Notes: generated by a model not told the origin, from the letters alone. DNA of 64,000 nucleotides from an uncultured Gammaproteobacteria bacterium (GCA_947258795.1 CAMYJU010000007.1:234246-298245); one strand, 5' to 3'; positions 9,050 through 17,886 are shown, counted from the stretch's first letter. Numbers and translations: made by a program.

Positions 9050-9733
9050 ATGAGCTCAGGCCTTTCCGTTATTATTCCCTGTCTGAATGAAGCAGCGCAC
9101 ATTGGCGCCACCTTGTCCGCCTTACAGGGATTACGTAGCGGTGGCGCTGAACTTATCCTGGTAGACGGTGGCAGTACAGACCGGAGTGTTGCGCTTGCCA
9201 AAGGCAAGGCTGACCTGGTCGTAAGCAGCCTGCCCGGCAGGGCCATACAGATGAATGCCGGGGCGAGCAGGGCGAGCGGCCGTCTGTTGTGGTTTTTACA
9301 TGCGGATACCATAGCGGATATCAACACGCTGGAGAGGATATGCCAGCTGGCTGATAGCGATGAGCAGGTGTGGGGGCGTTTCCGGGTGCGGATTGATCAT
9401 CCGGGGATGATCTACCGCTGCATTGCATTCATGATGAACAGCCGATCCTGCCTGACCGCTATCGCTACCGGTGACCAGGGGATATTCGTGTCACGTGAAC
9501 TATTTGAACAACTTGGCGGATTTGCGGAAATCCCGTTAATGGAAGACATCGAAATCAGCAAACGGTTGAAAAAACGGCAACGTCCATTGTGCTGTGACGA
9601 GCAACTGACCACCTCTAGCAGGCGTTGGCAAAACCACGGCGTCCTCAGAACGATAGGCCTGATGTGGACACTGCGCACCGCATATGCCCTGGGTGTTTCA
9701 CCTGCTACACTGGCCCTGCGTTATCGTCGTTAA
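9050..9733 (+). CDS. TIGR04283-type family 2 glycosyltransferase
   Basis: A 227-residue cytoplasmic GT-A enzyme. The N-terminus reads SVIIPCLNEAAHIGATL, then LILVDGGSTDRS, a metal-site-like LLWFLHADT and GDQGIFVSRELFEQLGGF with PLMEDIEISKRLKK. This is the TIGR04283 pattern, almost always paired with a TIGR04282 gene as here. The acceptor and product are not settled for the family; some members are linked to arsenosugar gene sets, but no arsenic genes are in this window. ATG 9050 was chosen because the GT2 fold begins immediately after it. The next gene starts inside its stop codon (TAATG). Confidence 0.75.
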   Translation: MSSGLSVIIPCLNEAAHIGATLSALQGLRSGGAELILVDGGSTDRSVALAKGKADLVVSSLPGRAIQMNAGASRASGRLLWFLHADTIADINTLERICQLADSDEQVWGRFRVRIDHPGMIYRCIAFMMNSRSCLTAIATGDQGIFVSRELFEQLGGFAEIPLMEDIEISKRLKKRQRPLCCDEQLTTSSRRWQNHGVLRTIGLMWTLRTAYALGVSPATLALRYRR

Positions 9734-10362
9734 TGTATCGTTATCCGCATATCCTGTTGATCGTGATGGCGCGGGCACCGGTCAGCGGTCAGGTAAAAAG
9801 CCGTCTGGCCAGAACGATTGGTCACCGGCGGGCGACGGCTGTTTACCGGAATATGCTAAAGGCCCGGATCAACACCCTGCTCACAGCCCGGATCTGCCCG
9901 CTGGCGTTACATGTCACGCCTGACGGGCGTCATCCATTATTTCTGGCCATGCGTCGCAAAGGCGTGAGCCAGGTGAAGAGACAGACTGGCAGGGATCTGG
10001 GTGGCCGTATGTATCATGCACTGCGTTCAGGCCTGACGCGCGCCGAATCAGTGATCCTGACTGGAGCGGATGTGCCCGGTATCAGTGTCGGTGAAATCGA
10101 ACAGGTCTGTCAGTACCTGTCTGGCAACAATGATTTAATACTGATACCGGCGCGGGATGGTGGTTATGGCCTACTGGCAAGCGGCAGGACTGAAGCGGGA
10201 TTGTTTCGTGGTGTGCAATGGGGCTCGGAACGGGTTTGTAGCCAAACACTCAGGCGGGCGCGACAACGGGGTTTGAATTGTCTGTTGCTTGGTAGCTGTC
10301 AGGATATCGATGACAGCCATGACCTGCCCATGTTGCATGAACTGGGCATTCGTTGCTGGTAG
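9733..10362 (+). CDS. TIGR04282/DUF2064 nucleotidyl- or glycosyl-transferase-like protein
   Basis: A 209-residue protein of the TIGR04282 (DUF2064) family, a GT-A-like fold. Motifs: IVMARAPVSGQVKSRLA near the N-terminus, the nucleotide-binding type signature, then GRDLGGRM, VILTGADVPGI and LIPARDGGYGLLA. It starts at ATG 9733 within the stop of the TIGR04283 gene, so the two are translationally coupled and likely act together on one sugar product. The exact reaction is unknown. It is convergent with flgN, seven bases away. Confidence 0.75.
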   Translation: MYRYPHILLIVMARAPVSGQVKSRLARTIGHRRATAVYRNMLKARINTLLTARICPLALHVTPDGRHPLFLAMRRKGVSQVKRQTGRDLGGRMYHALRSGLTRAESVILTGADVPGISVGEIEQVCQYLSGNNDLILIPARDGGYGLLASGRTEAGLFRGVQWGSERVCSQTLRRARQRGLNCLLLGSCQDIDDSHDLPMLHELGIRCW

Positions 10363-10369
10363 CAGCCCG

Positions 10370-10852
10370 TCAGGCCTTGGCCAGGGCGCGGCCGTCGTTG
10401 TCTGATATCCTCGCTCCGCTGGCATCGTAGGAAATATCGGTAACGGTCTGTCCGGACAGAATGGCCAGGGCGTGACGCAGGGTTTGGGTGCTTTTTTCAA
10501 CCACCATGCCATTGATCTGATTCAGACGACGGCAACTTTCGATATTCTCCAGCAAATGCTGCCAGTGCTTGTGCAAGGTCTGCTCACTGTCGTCGCACCA
10601 GGCCAGAAACGCCTGCATACCATCACTGTCGCCGGCATAGCCGGTTTGCTGCAACAATGAATTCGATTCATGATGCAGTTCTTCAAGCTGGCTGACTAGC
10701 TGGCGCTTTTCTTCTGCGAGTCTTTCCACTGCTTCCGGATCGCTGGTGAGCACGGCTTTTTCATGTTTCAGCGTATCGATCAGCCTGGTGGTGCCAGACA
10801 GTTGTCTGCCCAGTATCTGATCCAGTGCCTTGCTCGCTAGTTCCTTGTCCAT
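10370..10852 (-). CDS. flgN: FlgN, chaperone for hook-associated proteins
   Basis: A 160-residue largely alpha-helical cytoplasmic protein. FlgN binds the C-termini of FlgK and FlgL and delivers them to the flagellar export gate. Identification rests on size, the helical FlgN-like pattern (LIDTLKHEKAVL, then a central Gln/Leu-rich helix and RRLNQINGMVVEKS) and position: 17 bases downstream of flgM on the same strand, as in most gammaproteobacteria. The C-terminus YDASGARISDNDGR is a common ending in FlgN homologues. Confidence 0.85.
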   Translation of the reverse strand: MDKELASKALDQILGRQLSGTTRLIDTLKHEKAVLTSDPEAVERLAEEKRQLVSQLEELHHESNSLLQQTGYAGDSDGMQAFLAWCDDSEQTLHKHWQHLLENIESCRRLNQINGMVVEKSTQTLRHALAILSGQTVTDISYDASGARISDNDGRALAKA

Positions 10853-10869
10853 AATTTTATCCTGTCACA

Positions 10870-11184
10870 TTATGCCGGTAGGTAGGACTCGTACTGCAGC
10901 AGTTTTTGTGCCACCTTGTCCGGGTTAACCGTATGGTTACCGGTTTCCAGGGCCTGTCGTACCTGCTCTACCCGGTTGCTATCGACCACCGGTAGTTCTT
11001 TTGCACGGGCTTCCAGGTCCTGCAGTTGCCGTGCCGAATCCGTGATTTTGAGCGTATCAGCGCTCTGGGTCGGAACCGCAGTCGAAATTTTTTCAGGTGT
11101 CTGAGCACCGGTCGGGCTGGCATTTTGGGTTCCCGGAGTAATCAGTGTACTGACCGATCCCAAATTATTGATATCATTAGACAT
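10870..11184 (-). CDS. flgM: FlgM, anti-sigma-28 factor
   Basis: A 104-residue secreted anti-sigma factor. FlgM binds sigma-28 (FliA) until the hook is complete, then leaves through the export channel. The N-terminal half is Ser/Thr/Asn-rich and disordered. The C-terminal half carries the conserved sigma-binding helices: ITDSARQLQDLE, then NRVEQVRQALETG, VNPDKVAQKLLQYE. It lies behind a good sigma-28 promoter (11226-11252), which would make it subject to feedback by its own target. Confidence 0.92.
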   Translation of the reverse strand: MSNDINNLGSVSTLITPGTQNASPTGAQTPEKISTAVPTQSADTLKITDSARQLQDLEARAKELPVVDSNRVEQVRQALETGNHTVNPDKVAQKLLQYESYLPA

Positions 11185-11225
11185 TGTTGTCTACTCCTGT
11201 CAAGAATCTCTTTTCACCATACTAT

Positions 11226-11252
11226 TTATCGGCACTCAGGATCATTCCTTGA
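11226..11252 (-). promoter_or_regulatory. Sigma-28 promoter for flgMN
   Basis: On the minus strand TCAAGGAA, 11 bases, then a perfect GCCGATAA (11233-11226). The consensus is TAAAGTTT-N11-GCCGATAA. It lies about 42 bases upstream of the flgM start. Confidence 0.75.
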
Positions 11253-11281
11253 GCTTTGCTAGGGATAATTAACAGGGCTGG

Positions 11282-12025
11282 TTAATTTAACGAGATGGAA
11301 ACCACGCCAGGTGCCACGGCGATACCTTCAACGACGCGCTTCGAACTCAGGTTCTGCACCTTGACGTTATTGCCTTTGGTCGCATTGCCGAGAGCTTTGC
11401 CTTTCATTTGCACTCTCAGGCCGGGCGTCTGTACGATCAGATTGACCGATTCGCCACGTTTGACCATATAGGGGCGTTTCAGCATATGGCTATTGATCAG
11501 ATCGCCGGGTTTGATGGTCCGTCTGGCCATCATGCCAGCTACCTGACCGGTATTATCAAAAAAGCCCTGCGGCAGGCTGCCGATATCATGCGCCTCAAGT
11601 TTCAGATCCTGATCAGAGATGAGCTGGCCGCGCTCCAGCATCGCATCTGCAACGACAATATTCAGAATGACCTTGATGTCGGCCTGAACATAGATTTTCC
11701 AGCGATTGCCGGTATTACAACTGACCGCGACACTGGTGGTACCAACCAGCTTGCTGCCACGACGCAATTCAGCCTGCAGGGGCTGATCGCAGGCCTTGAG
11801 TTTTAGCCTTGGATCCAGTCGGCGTACTGTAATGTCAGGTTCGGTCTGATAACGCGAAACGACTTCCTGGGCCAGGTAATCCTTAATGGTTTCATGTATG
11901 TTAGTCAGGGTAGTCCGGTCCAGGGCCCATACCGGAGCCGCAGCGATAGCCAACACCAGGCTGGCGAGGGTCCGGCCAAGATTCGGCCGAAATCTCAAAA
12001 ACCCTTTATTTTCATACATTTTCAT
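11282..12025 (-). CDS. flgA: FlgA, P-ring assembly chaperone
   Basis: A 247-residue periplasmic chaperone needed to assemble FlgI into the P ring. There is a signal peptide (about residues 15-35, ending near VWALDR). The C-terminal SAF-like region is recognisable: GQLISDQDLKLEAHDIG, ARRTIKPGDLINSHML, VKRGESVNLIVQTPGLRVQMKGKAL and the ending KRVVEGIAVAPGVVSISL. The length is typical. It is divergent from cheV and behind a sigma-54-like site; flgM follows on the same strand after 97 bases with its own promoter. Confidence 0.92.
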   Translation of the reverse strand: MKMYENKGFLRFRPNLGRTLASLVLAIAAAPVWALDRTTLTNIHETIKDYLAQEVVSRYQTEPDITVRRLDPRLKLKACDQPLQAELRRGSKLVGTTSVAVSCNTGNRWKIYVQADIKVILNIVVADAMLERGQLISDQDLKLEAHDIGSLPQGFFDNTGQVAGMMARRTIKPGDLINSHMLKRPYMVKRGESVNLIVQTPGLRVQMKGKALGNATKGNNVKVQNLSSKRVVEGIAVAPGVVSISLN

Positions 12026-12089
12026 TGTTAAATTCTCATGAGTCTGTGCGGGTCAAAATGTCGTCACATTGATGTTCTGGGTTGATTAC

Positions 12090-12105
12090 TGCAATAAGCA
12101 TGCCC
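12090..12105 (-). promoter_or_regulatory. Probable sigma-54 promoter for flgA
   Basis: On the minus strand the sequence GGGCATGCTTATTGCA has the GG and GC dinucleotides exactly 10 bases apart and a good TTGCA -12 box. It lies about 65 bases upstream of the flgA start. Confidence 0.55.
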
Positions 12106-12151
12106 GTACAGGCCTGCTGCAGAGAGATCGTCATTCAGGCGGCGTGTGGAT

Positions 12152-12178
12152 TTAAGCATAGATGGTGATGGCCGATAT
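12152..12178 (+). promoter_or_regulatory. Probable sigma-28 promoter for cheV
   Basis: TTAAGCAT (12152-12159), 11 bases, then GCCGATAT (12171-12178): close to TAAAGTTT-N11-GCCGATAA. It ends 34 bases before the cheV start codon. Confidence 0.65.
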
Positions 12179-12212
12179 GATCAGCATATCTATATAAGGG
12201 TGGGGGAAAATC

Positions 12213-13145
12213 ATGACAGGATTACTGGATGCAGTCGATTTACGTACCCAACTGGCCGGACACAACCGGCTGGAGTTATTGATGTTTACATTGGGTGGAC
12301 GACAAACCTATGCACTGAATGTGTTCAAGATCAAAGAGGTGGTCCATTGTCCTCAGTTAAACGCCCTGCCTGACAGTCACCCGGCGGTATGCGGGATAGC
12401 CAATCTGCGTGGAACCACCATACCGGTGCTGGATATGTCCATGGCCATCGGCAGGCGACCGCAGACGGAGGCATCCGATCCGATTGTTATCGTAACGGAG
12501 TATAACCGCAAGGTGCAGGGCTTTCTGGTCAGTAATGTCGATCGTATCGTCAATACCAACTGGGAGAATGTCCTTCCGCCCCCGGCAGGGACCTCGCGCA
12601 GCTATGTAACCGCGGTAACACGTATTGAAGACAAGATCGTCGAGATCATAGACGTCGAGAAAATCATGTATGAGGTGATGGGGCAGGCAGCGGACGTATC
12701 GGAAGATGTTAGAGAAAACCTAGTCAATAGCGAGGATATTCCGAAAAAAATCATGGTGGTCGATGACTCGTTCGTGGCCAGAAAGCAGATTGTACAAGCA
12801 CTAAAATCGCTGGACTTTGACAGCGTGGTTGCAAATAATGGACGTGAGGCACTGACCAAGCTGAAGGAAATGGCCAAGGAAGGACCTGTCGAAAAACAGC
12901 TGACACTGGTCATTTCTGACGTGGAAATGCCGGACATGGATGGCTATACACTGACCACCAAGATACGCAAGGACCCGTTGTTGAGCAGCCTGTATGTGAT
13001 CCTGCACACCTCGCTGAGCGGGGTTTTCAACACCGCGATGGTGGAATCTGTGGGCGCAAACAAGTTTATCGGTAAATTTGATGCGGACGAGTTGGCAACT
13101 GGTATTATGTCAGCTATTGATGAACTGAAGAGCAGGGTAGCGTGA
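12213..13145 (+). CDS. cheV: CheV, CheW-receiver chemotaxis coupling protein
   Basis: A 310-residue cytoplasmic coupling protein that links chemoreceptors to CheA and can be tuned by phosphorylation. Residues about 20-160 form a CheW domain (LMFTLGGRQTYALNVFKIKEV, then NLRGTTIPVLDMS). Residues about 180-305 form a receiver with VVDDSFVARKQI, the phospho-Asp in VISDVEMPDMDG, a Ser/Thr in LHTSLS and a Lys in FIGKFDADEL. All receiver residues are present. A strong GGGGGA ribosome site precedes ATG 12213. It is followed by cheR, as in Pseudomonas and Vibrio flagellar clusters. Confidence 0.95.
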   Translation: MTGLLDAVDLRTQLAGHNRLELLMFTLGGRQTYALNVFKIKEVVHCPQLNALPDSHPAVCGIANLRGTTIPVLDMSMAIGRRPQTEASDPIVIVTEYNRKVQGFLVSNVDRIVNTNWENVLPPPAGTSRSYVTAVTRIEDKIVEIIDVEKIMYEVMGQAADVSEDVRENLVNSEDIPKKIMVVDDSFVARKQIVQALKSLDFDSVVANNGREALTKLKEMAKEGPVEKQLTLVISDVEMPDMDGYTLTTKIRKDPLLSSLYVILHTSLSGVFNTAMVESVGANKFIGKFDADELATGIMSAIDELKSRVA

Positions 13146-13152
13146 GCCAGGT

Positions 13153-13187
13153 GTCAGATATCAGATGTCAGATGTCAGGGGTTAGAG
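13153..13187. repeat. Short tandem heptamer repeat (GTCAGAT)
   Basis: Between cheV and cheR: GTCAGAT, ATCAGAT, GTCAGAT, GTCAGGG, GTTAGAG in direct succession, a 7-base period decaying to the right. A related array lies at 36751-36804 at the end of the giant glycosyltransferase gene. Confidence 0.7.
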
Positions 13188-13232
13188 GTAAAATACTTGA
13201 ACGCTGAACTCTGTATAAAGTAGATCCAGACC

Positions 13233-14063
13233 ATGTCAAATGCGATAAAGCCTGCAGACTATTCCGCCTTCCAGCGCTACCTGGAGCATGCCTCCGGTAT
13301 TGTTCTGGGTGATAACAAGCATTACCTGGTTACCAGCCGGCTGAACAGAATCCTGAAAGAGCACAAAATCGACCGCCTGGGCGAACTGGTGAAGGTTCTC
13401 GAGACCGGGCGGAATCGCAACCTGCAGACGGAAGTCGTGGACGCGATGACGACCAACGAGACCTCATGGTTCCGCGACAGTCATCCATACCGGATTTTGC
13501 AGGAAGCCCTGTTGCCGGATTTCAGCAAGGCCAGGCGTACACCGATCCGGATCTGGTCAGCCGCCTGTTCATCAGGCCAGGAGCCGTACTCCATCAGCAT
13601 GGTCATCGATGACTTCCAGCGCAAAAACCCGGGTGCACTGGGCTCTAATATACAGATTATCGCGACCGATATATCCTCATCTATCCTGGCAAAGGCCAAG
13701 GCCGCGCGTTATGACAATATCGCGATAGGCAGAGGCCTGGCCGAGGACTTCAAGTCCCGCTATTTCCGCAAAGACGGTGATCAATGGGAAGTGATCGAGC
13801 CAATCAGAAACCGGGTGCAGTTTCGCCAGATCAACCTGATGCAGAGCTATGCCTTGCTGGGCCGCTTCGATATAATTTTCTGCCGTAATGTCCTGATCTA
13901 TTTCTCCGGAGAGGCAAAGCAGGACATACTCGAGCGTATGACCAGCGCCATCAACCAGTGTGGTTATTTGTTTCTGGGTGGTTCCGAGTCCCCCGGCAAT
14001 GCCGGCCGGCACTATGATATGGAACGTCATGGTGGCGGTATGGTGTACAAGCGGAAATCCTGA
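13233..14063 (+). CDS. cheR: CheR, chemoreceptor glutamate methyltransferase
   Basis: A 276-residue S-adenosylmethionine-dependent enzyme that methylates glutamates on chemoreceptors. The N-terminal helical domain (ADYSAFQRYLEHASGIVLG) is followed by the methyltransferase fold: TTNETSWFRD, IWSAACSSGQEPYSI (SAM-binding loop), ATDISSSILAKAKAARY, and FDIIFCRNVLIYFS. The length is standard. It follows cheV after 87 bases that contain a small heptamer repeat. Confidence 0.95.
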   Translation: MSNAIKPADYSAFQRYLEHASGIVLGDNKHYLVTSRLNRILKEHKIDRLGELVKVLETGRNRNLQTEVVDAMTTNETSWFRDSHPYRILQEALLPDFSKARRTPIRIWSAACSSGQEPYSISMVIDDFQRKNPGALGSNIQIIATDISSSILAKAKAARYDNIAIGRGLAEDFKSRYFRKDGDQWEVIEPIRNRVQFRQINLMQSYALLGRFDIIFCRNVLIYFSGEAKQDILERMTSAINQCGYLFLGGSESPGNAGRHYDMERHGGGMVYKRKS

Positions 14064-14263
14064 GTCCTGCTGTTATCCACGGCCGGTACATGCTACCGGC
14101 GGCAAAATCATTCCCGTTAACGACATCCACCTGGATATCCCGTTCAGCCCGTCGGCAAGCCTTGCCGCTTGGGTCCTGTCTGGCGGTAAACGTTTGCCAC
14201 CCTGGCTTGCCGTTTAACCGTGAAAATACTCTAAGTAATTGAAATTCATGCATGTTCAAATTT
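14064..14263. other. Non-coding region with inverted repeats
   Basis: Between cheR and the flgB promoter. It contains a perfect 7-bp hairpin (GCCGGTA 14082-14088 with TACCGGC 14094-14100) and a second short palindrome, CGGCAAGCCTTGCCG, further on. Neither is followed by a T-run, so they are not clear terminators. No gene is seen. Confidence 0.5.
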
Positions 14264-14279
14264 TGGCACGGCATTTGCT
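14264..14279 (+). promoter_or_regulatory. Sigma-54 promoter of the flgB operon
   Basis: TGGCACGGCATTTGCT is a near-perfect -24/-12 element (TGGCACG-N4-TTGCW), with GG and GC ten bases apart. It ends 33 bases before the flgB start codon. Confidence 0.92.
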
Positions 14280-14312
14280 CTATTGAAGTCAATAGTTACA
14301 CAGGAGCGGAAA

Positions 14313-14708
14313 ATGCCAATCAGTTTTAATGCAGCACTCGGTAGCCATGAGCAAGCACTGTTGCTTCGCACAGAGCGCATGCGCTTGCAGTCTTCCAATA
14401 TAGCCAATGCGGAGACACCGGGTTACAAGGCAAGGGATTTCAACTTTGCCGAGGCATTGAAGCAGGCAACCGGTAACGGTATGCGCATGCAGACCACCAA
14501 TGTCGGACATATGCAGCCTCATGGAACCACCACAATGGGTACAAACCTGCAGTACCAGGTACCTATGCAGCCCTCCATGGATGGTAATACCGTGGATTTG
14601 CAGCAAGAGCGTGCGAGGTTTTCGGAGAATGCAGTGGCCTACCAGGCAACCCTTCGTTTTCTGAGTGGAAAATTTACCGGCATGAAGAATGCCCTGAAAG
14701 GAGATTAA
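14313..14708 (+). CDS. flgB: FlgB, proximal rod protein
   Basis: A 131-residue rod subunit that joins the MS-ring/FliE to the distal rod. It has the flagellar rod/hook N-terminal signature SSNIANAETPGYKARDFNF, and the C-terminal DLQQERARFSENAVAYQATLRFLSGKFTGMKNAL. The start at ATG 14313 is set by AGGAG six bases upstream. It is the first gene of the long flgBCDEFGHIJKL run. Confidence 0.95.
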   Translation: MPISFNAALGSHEQALLLRTERMRLQSSNIANAETPGYKARDFNFAEALKQATGNGMRMQTTNVGHMQPHGTTTMGTNLQYQVPMQPSMDGNTVDLQQERARFSENAVAYQATLRFLSGKFTGMKNALKGD

Positions 14709-14711
14709 CAC

Positions 14712-15128
14712 ATGGGATTGGGTAAGGTTTTTGAGGTCGCTGGTACGGCATTAAGTGCACAGAGCGTTCGCCTGAATACGGTTTCCAGTAACCTGGCGAA
14801 CGCCAACAGCATCAGCACCACGCCGGAAGGGGTATACCGGTCAAGACAGCCGGTGTTCTCGGCCATCATGGACAACACACTGCCGGGTGACAAGTCGTCA
14901 GTTGGTGTCAGGGTGGTTGATATTGTCGAAAAACAGGGTGATGTGCAGAAGTTGTACGAACCGGGTAACCCCAGGGCAGACAAGGACGGTTTCATCTACC
15001 AGTCCAATGTCAATGTCATTGAAGAAATGACCAACATGATTTCGGCATCCCGTTCCTATCAAAACAATATCGAGGTCATGAACACGGCCAAGCAATTAAT
15101 GCTCGCAACCCTGCGTATGGGTGAATAG
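14712..15128 (+). CDS. flgC: FlgC, proximal rod protein
   Basis: A 138-residue rod subunit. The N-terminal heptad region contains NTVSSNLANANSISTTPEGVYRSRQPVF, and the C-terminus contains NVIEEMTNMISASRSYQNNIEVMNTAKQLML, both typical of FlgC. It starts three bases after flgB and is followed by flgD. Confidence 0.95.
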   Translation: MGLGKVFEVAGTALSAQSVRLNTVSSNLANANSISTTPEGVYRSRQPVFSAIMDNTLPGDKSSVGVRVVDIVEKQGDVQKLYEPGNPRADKDGFIYQSNVNVIEEMTNMISASRSYQNNIEVMNTAKQLMLATLRMGE

Positions 15129-15153
15129 ACAGATTTTTTTCGGAGCCACCGTA

Positions 15154-15822
15154 ATGCAAACAACATTTGATTCAAATATCTCGGCACAACTCGGACTGGC
15201 AAACCAGGCCGGTTCGCAGGACAACGACAAGATCCTGCAACAGGATTTTCTTAAGTTGATGGTTACCCAGTTGCAAAACCAGGATCCGTTCAAGCCGATG
15301 GAGAGCGGCGACTTTCTGGGTCAGATTGCCGCCTTTGGTACATCGTCCGGGATCAATGAACTGAACCAGTCCTTCCAGTCCCTGGCCGGTTCGATGACCT
15401 CAAACCAGAACATGCAACTGGTCTCACTGGTAGGACGCAGTGTGCAGGTTGCATCGGATGTTGCCAATTATGACGGCCAGACATCTGTTGAAGGTGGCTT
15501 TGAACTGCCGGTGACGGCAAGTGATGTAAATATCAGCATCTATGACAGCAGTGGCCAGGTGATCAGGGAAATTCAAATGGGCACTTTGCAGCCAGGGTCG
15601 CATAGCTATACGTGGGAAGGATTGAATGACAATGGAACAGCAGTCGCACCCGGTAACTACTTTATGGCTATCGATGCCACCATCGATGGTCAGGTATATG
15701 CGCTGGAGAACCTGGTTAGCGCACAGGTAAGCAGTGTAACACTGGGCGCAGCAGGTGGTTCACAACTGGAGTTACAGGGATTGGGTACCCACAGTTTCGG
15801 GGACATTAGACAGGTATTCTGA
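15154..15822 (+). CDS. flgD: FlgD, hook-capping scaffold
   Basis: A 222-residue scaffold that caps the growing hook and is later replaced by FlgK. Visible are the N-terminal FlgD motif DFLKLMVTQLQNQDPFKPME, then a FLGD/Ig-like region (EGGFELPVTASDVNISIYDSSGQVIREI, GSHSYTWEGLNDNGTAVAPGNY). I placed the start at ATG 15154 because a GGAG lies nine bases upstream and the N-terminus then fits the family; the frame is open to 15121. Confidence 0.93.
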   Translation: MQTTFDSNISAQLGLANQAGSQDNDKILQQDFLKLMVTQLQNQDPFKPMESGDFLGQIAAFGTSSGINELNQSFQSLAGSMTSNQNMQLVSLVGRSVQVASDVANYDGQTSVEGGFELPVTASDVNISIYDSSGQVIREIQMGTLQPGSHSYTWEGLNDNGTAVAPGNYFMAIDATIDGQVYALENLVSAQVSSVTLGAAGGSQLELQGLGTHSFGDIRQVF

Positions 15823-15848
15823 TTTAACGGTTTTAGGAGAGCAAGACT

Positions 15849-17111
15849 ATGCCATTTACAATTGCATTAAGCGGACTGAACGCAGCATCATCAGATCTTC
15901 GTGTTATCGGTAACAATGTTGCGAATTCAAGTACTACGGGTTACAAGTCATCCCGTGCCGAGTTTGCTGACATTTTCGCATCATCCAATCTCGGTGTAAC
16001 AGCCAATGCGATTGGTAATGGGGTACGCGTATCCTCGGTTACCCAGCAGTTCACCCAGGGCAACATCGGTTTTACCGACAATAACCTGGATCTGGCGATC
16101 AGTGGACAGGGCTTCTTCCGACTGAACGATAACGGAACCACCGCCTATTCCCGTGCCGGTGCATTCGGTGTCGATCGTAACGGCTTTGTCGTTAACAGCC
16201 AGAACCAGAGACTGACGGCCTTCCTGGCGGACAGCAATGGCAATATCACCGGCGGTCTGGGTGATTTGCAGCTCAGCACAGCCGATCTGCCGCCTGCGGC
16301 AACGACCAGTGTGTCACTGGCGGCCAACCTGGACTCTACCGAACCGGCGATTACGATCCCGTTTGATCGTACTGACCCGACAACCTTCACCAGTTCCACC
16401 TCACTGACTGTATACGACAGTCTGGGTAACCCGTTGCTGATGACCATGTATTACCAGAAGCAACCGGCCAGCAATACCTGGAACCAGTACACCTACCTGA
16501 CCGAGCCGGATGGCACGGTAACCGAAATGCTACCGGCCGGTGGTGCAGCAGGTGATCCGGTGGTGATAACCTTTGACAACAGCGGTACGCTGACAACCGT
16601 TACCCCGAATACTGGTACGCCGACAACAGCCAGCTTTGATCCGGTTGCACTGGGAACCGGTGCGGCGGCCTTCAACACCACTATGGCATTAAACAATGTC
16701 TCACAGTATGGCAGCGCGTTTTCTGTTACTGCACTGGACCAGGACGGTTTCTCTACAGGTCGTCTGAGCGGCGTCGATATCGGTGAGACCGGTATCGTTA
16801 CAGCCCGTTATACCAATGGCCAGTCCCGTACCCTGGCGCAGATCGCTACCGCGAACTTCACCAATCCGACCGGCCTCAGACAGCTGGGTGACACTACCTG
16901 GGTTGAAACCTTTGACTCCGGTGTTCCACTGGTCGCAGCCCCGGGTAGTGGTAGTCTGGGTCTGATTCAGTCGGGCGCGCTGGAGTCATCCAATGTCGAG
17001 ATTACCGAGCAGCTGGTCAACATGATTACCGCACAGCGTAACTTCCAGGCCAATGCCCAGGTGATTTCGACTGCTGACACCATTACGCAGACGATCATCA
17101 ATATCCGTTAA
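15849..17111 (+). CDS. flgE: FlgE, hook protein
   Basis: A 420-residue hook subunit. It begins with ALSGLNAASSDLRVIGNNVANSSTTGYKSSRAEF and ends with SSNVEITEQLVNMITAQRNFQANAQVISTADTITQTIINI, the conserved D0 ends. The central region is a FlgE D1/D2 with NLDLAISGQGFF and repeated Thr/Ser-rich strands. The length is close to FlgE of Salmonella (403). A GGAGAG site precedes ATG 15849. Confidence 0.96.
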   Translation: MPFTIALSGLNAASSDLRVIGNNVANSSTTGYKSSRAEFADIFASSNLGVTANAIGNGVRVSSVTQQFTQGNIGFTDNNLDLAISGQGFFRLNDNGTTAYSRAGAFGVDRNGFVVNSQNQRLTAFLADSNGNITGGLGDLQLSTADLPPAATTSVSLAANLDSTEPAITIPFDRTDPTTFTSSTSLTVYDSLGNPLLMTMYYQKQPASNTWNQYTYLTEPDGTVTEMLPAGGAAGDPVVITFDNSGTLTTVTPNTGTPTTASFDPVALGTGAAAFNTTMALNNVSQYGSAFSVTALDQDGFSTGRLSGVDIGETGIVTARYTNGQSRTLAQIATANFTNPTGLRQLGDTTWVETFDSGVPLVAAPGSGSLGLIQSGALESSNVEITEQLVNMITAQRNFQANAQVISTADTITQTIINIR

Positions 17112-17145
17112 GTACTGGCTATTTAACTGAAACGAGGAATCACTG

Positions 17146-17886
17146 ATGGACCGCGCAGTATTTATCGCCATGTCAGGAGCCAAGCAGGCCCTGACCGCAC
17201 AGGGAATGAATTCCAATAATCTCGCCAATGTGAATACCACCGGCTTTCGTGCGGACCTGGCGCGTGTTCGCGATATGCAGGTGCAGGGCGAGGGAATGGC
17301 CACCCGGTTCTATGGTGTGGCTGAGAACAATGGCATAGCCGTCACACCCGGTGATATCCAGCATACCGGCAATGAGCTGGATGTCGCGGTCGAGGGTGAC
17401 GGTTTTCTGGCCGTGATTGGACCGGATGGCCAGGAGGCATTGACCCGTGCCGGTAACCTGCGTGTCAATTCTGTCGGCCAGTTGATAAATGGATCGGGTT
17501 TTCAGGTTATGGGTAATGGCGGTCCGATCAGTCTGCCGCCGTTCGAGAAAATTGAAATAGCGACAGATGGCACGATCTCTGTACTGGGGCAGGGTCAGGA
17601 TGCAACCACACTGGCGGCAGTGGACCGGCTCAAACTGGTCAAACCGGAACCAGGTAGTCTGGTTAAAAATGAATACGGATTGCTGACGACTGCCGGTGGT
17701 GCGGAGTATGTCCCGGATGCATCGGTCAAGGTAGTGGCCGGCTCTCTCGAAAGCAGTAACGTATCGGCAATCGGTTCCATGACCACGATGATCGATCTGG
17801 CCAGGAAGTATGAGGCGCATGTGAAACTGATGAAAACCATGGAAGAGATCGACAGTAGCTCAGCCAAGCTTTTATCACTTTCATAA
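17146..17886 (+). CDS. flgF: FlgF, proximal rod protein
   Basis: A 246-residue rod subunit of the FlgF/FlgG group. It has N-terminal [34 protein letters not shown] and C-terminal LESSNVSAIGSMTTMIDLARKYEAHVKLMKTMEEID. A domain between them carries ELDVAVEGDGFLAV. It sits 34 bases after flgE and 61 bases before flgG. Confidence 0.95.
   Translation: MDRAVFIAMSGAKQALTAQGMNSNNLANVNTTGFRADLARVRDMQVQGEGMATRFYGVAENNGIAVTPGDIQHTGNELDVAVEGDGFLAVIGPDGQEALTRAGNLRVNSVGQLINGSGFQVMGNGGPISLPPFEKIEIATDGTISVLGQGQDATTLAAVDRLKLVKPEPGSLVKNEYGLLTTAGGAEYVPDASVKVVAGSLESSNVSAIGSMTTMIDLARKYEAHVKLMKTMEEIDSSSAKLLSLS

Noticed and set aside
13153..13187. CRISPR array
   Set aside because: The repeat unit is only seven bases, with no spacers and no cas genes in the window.
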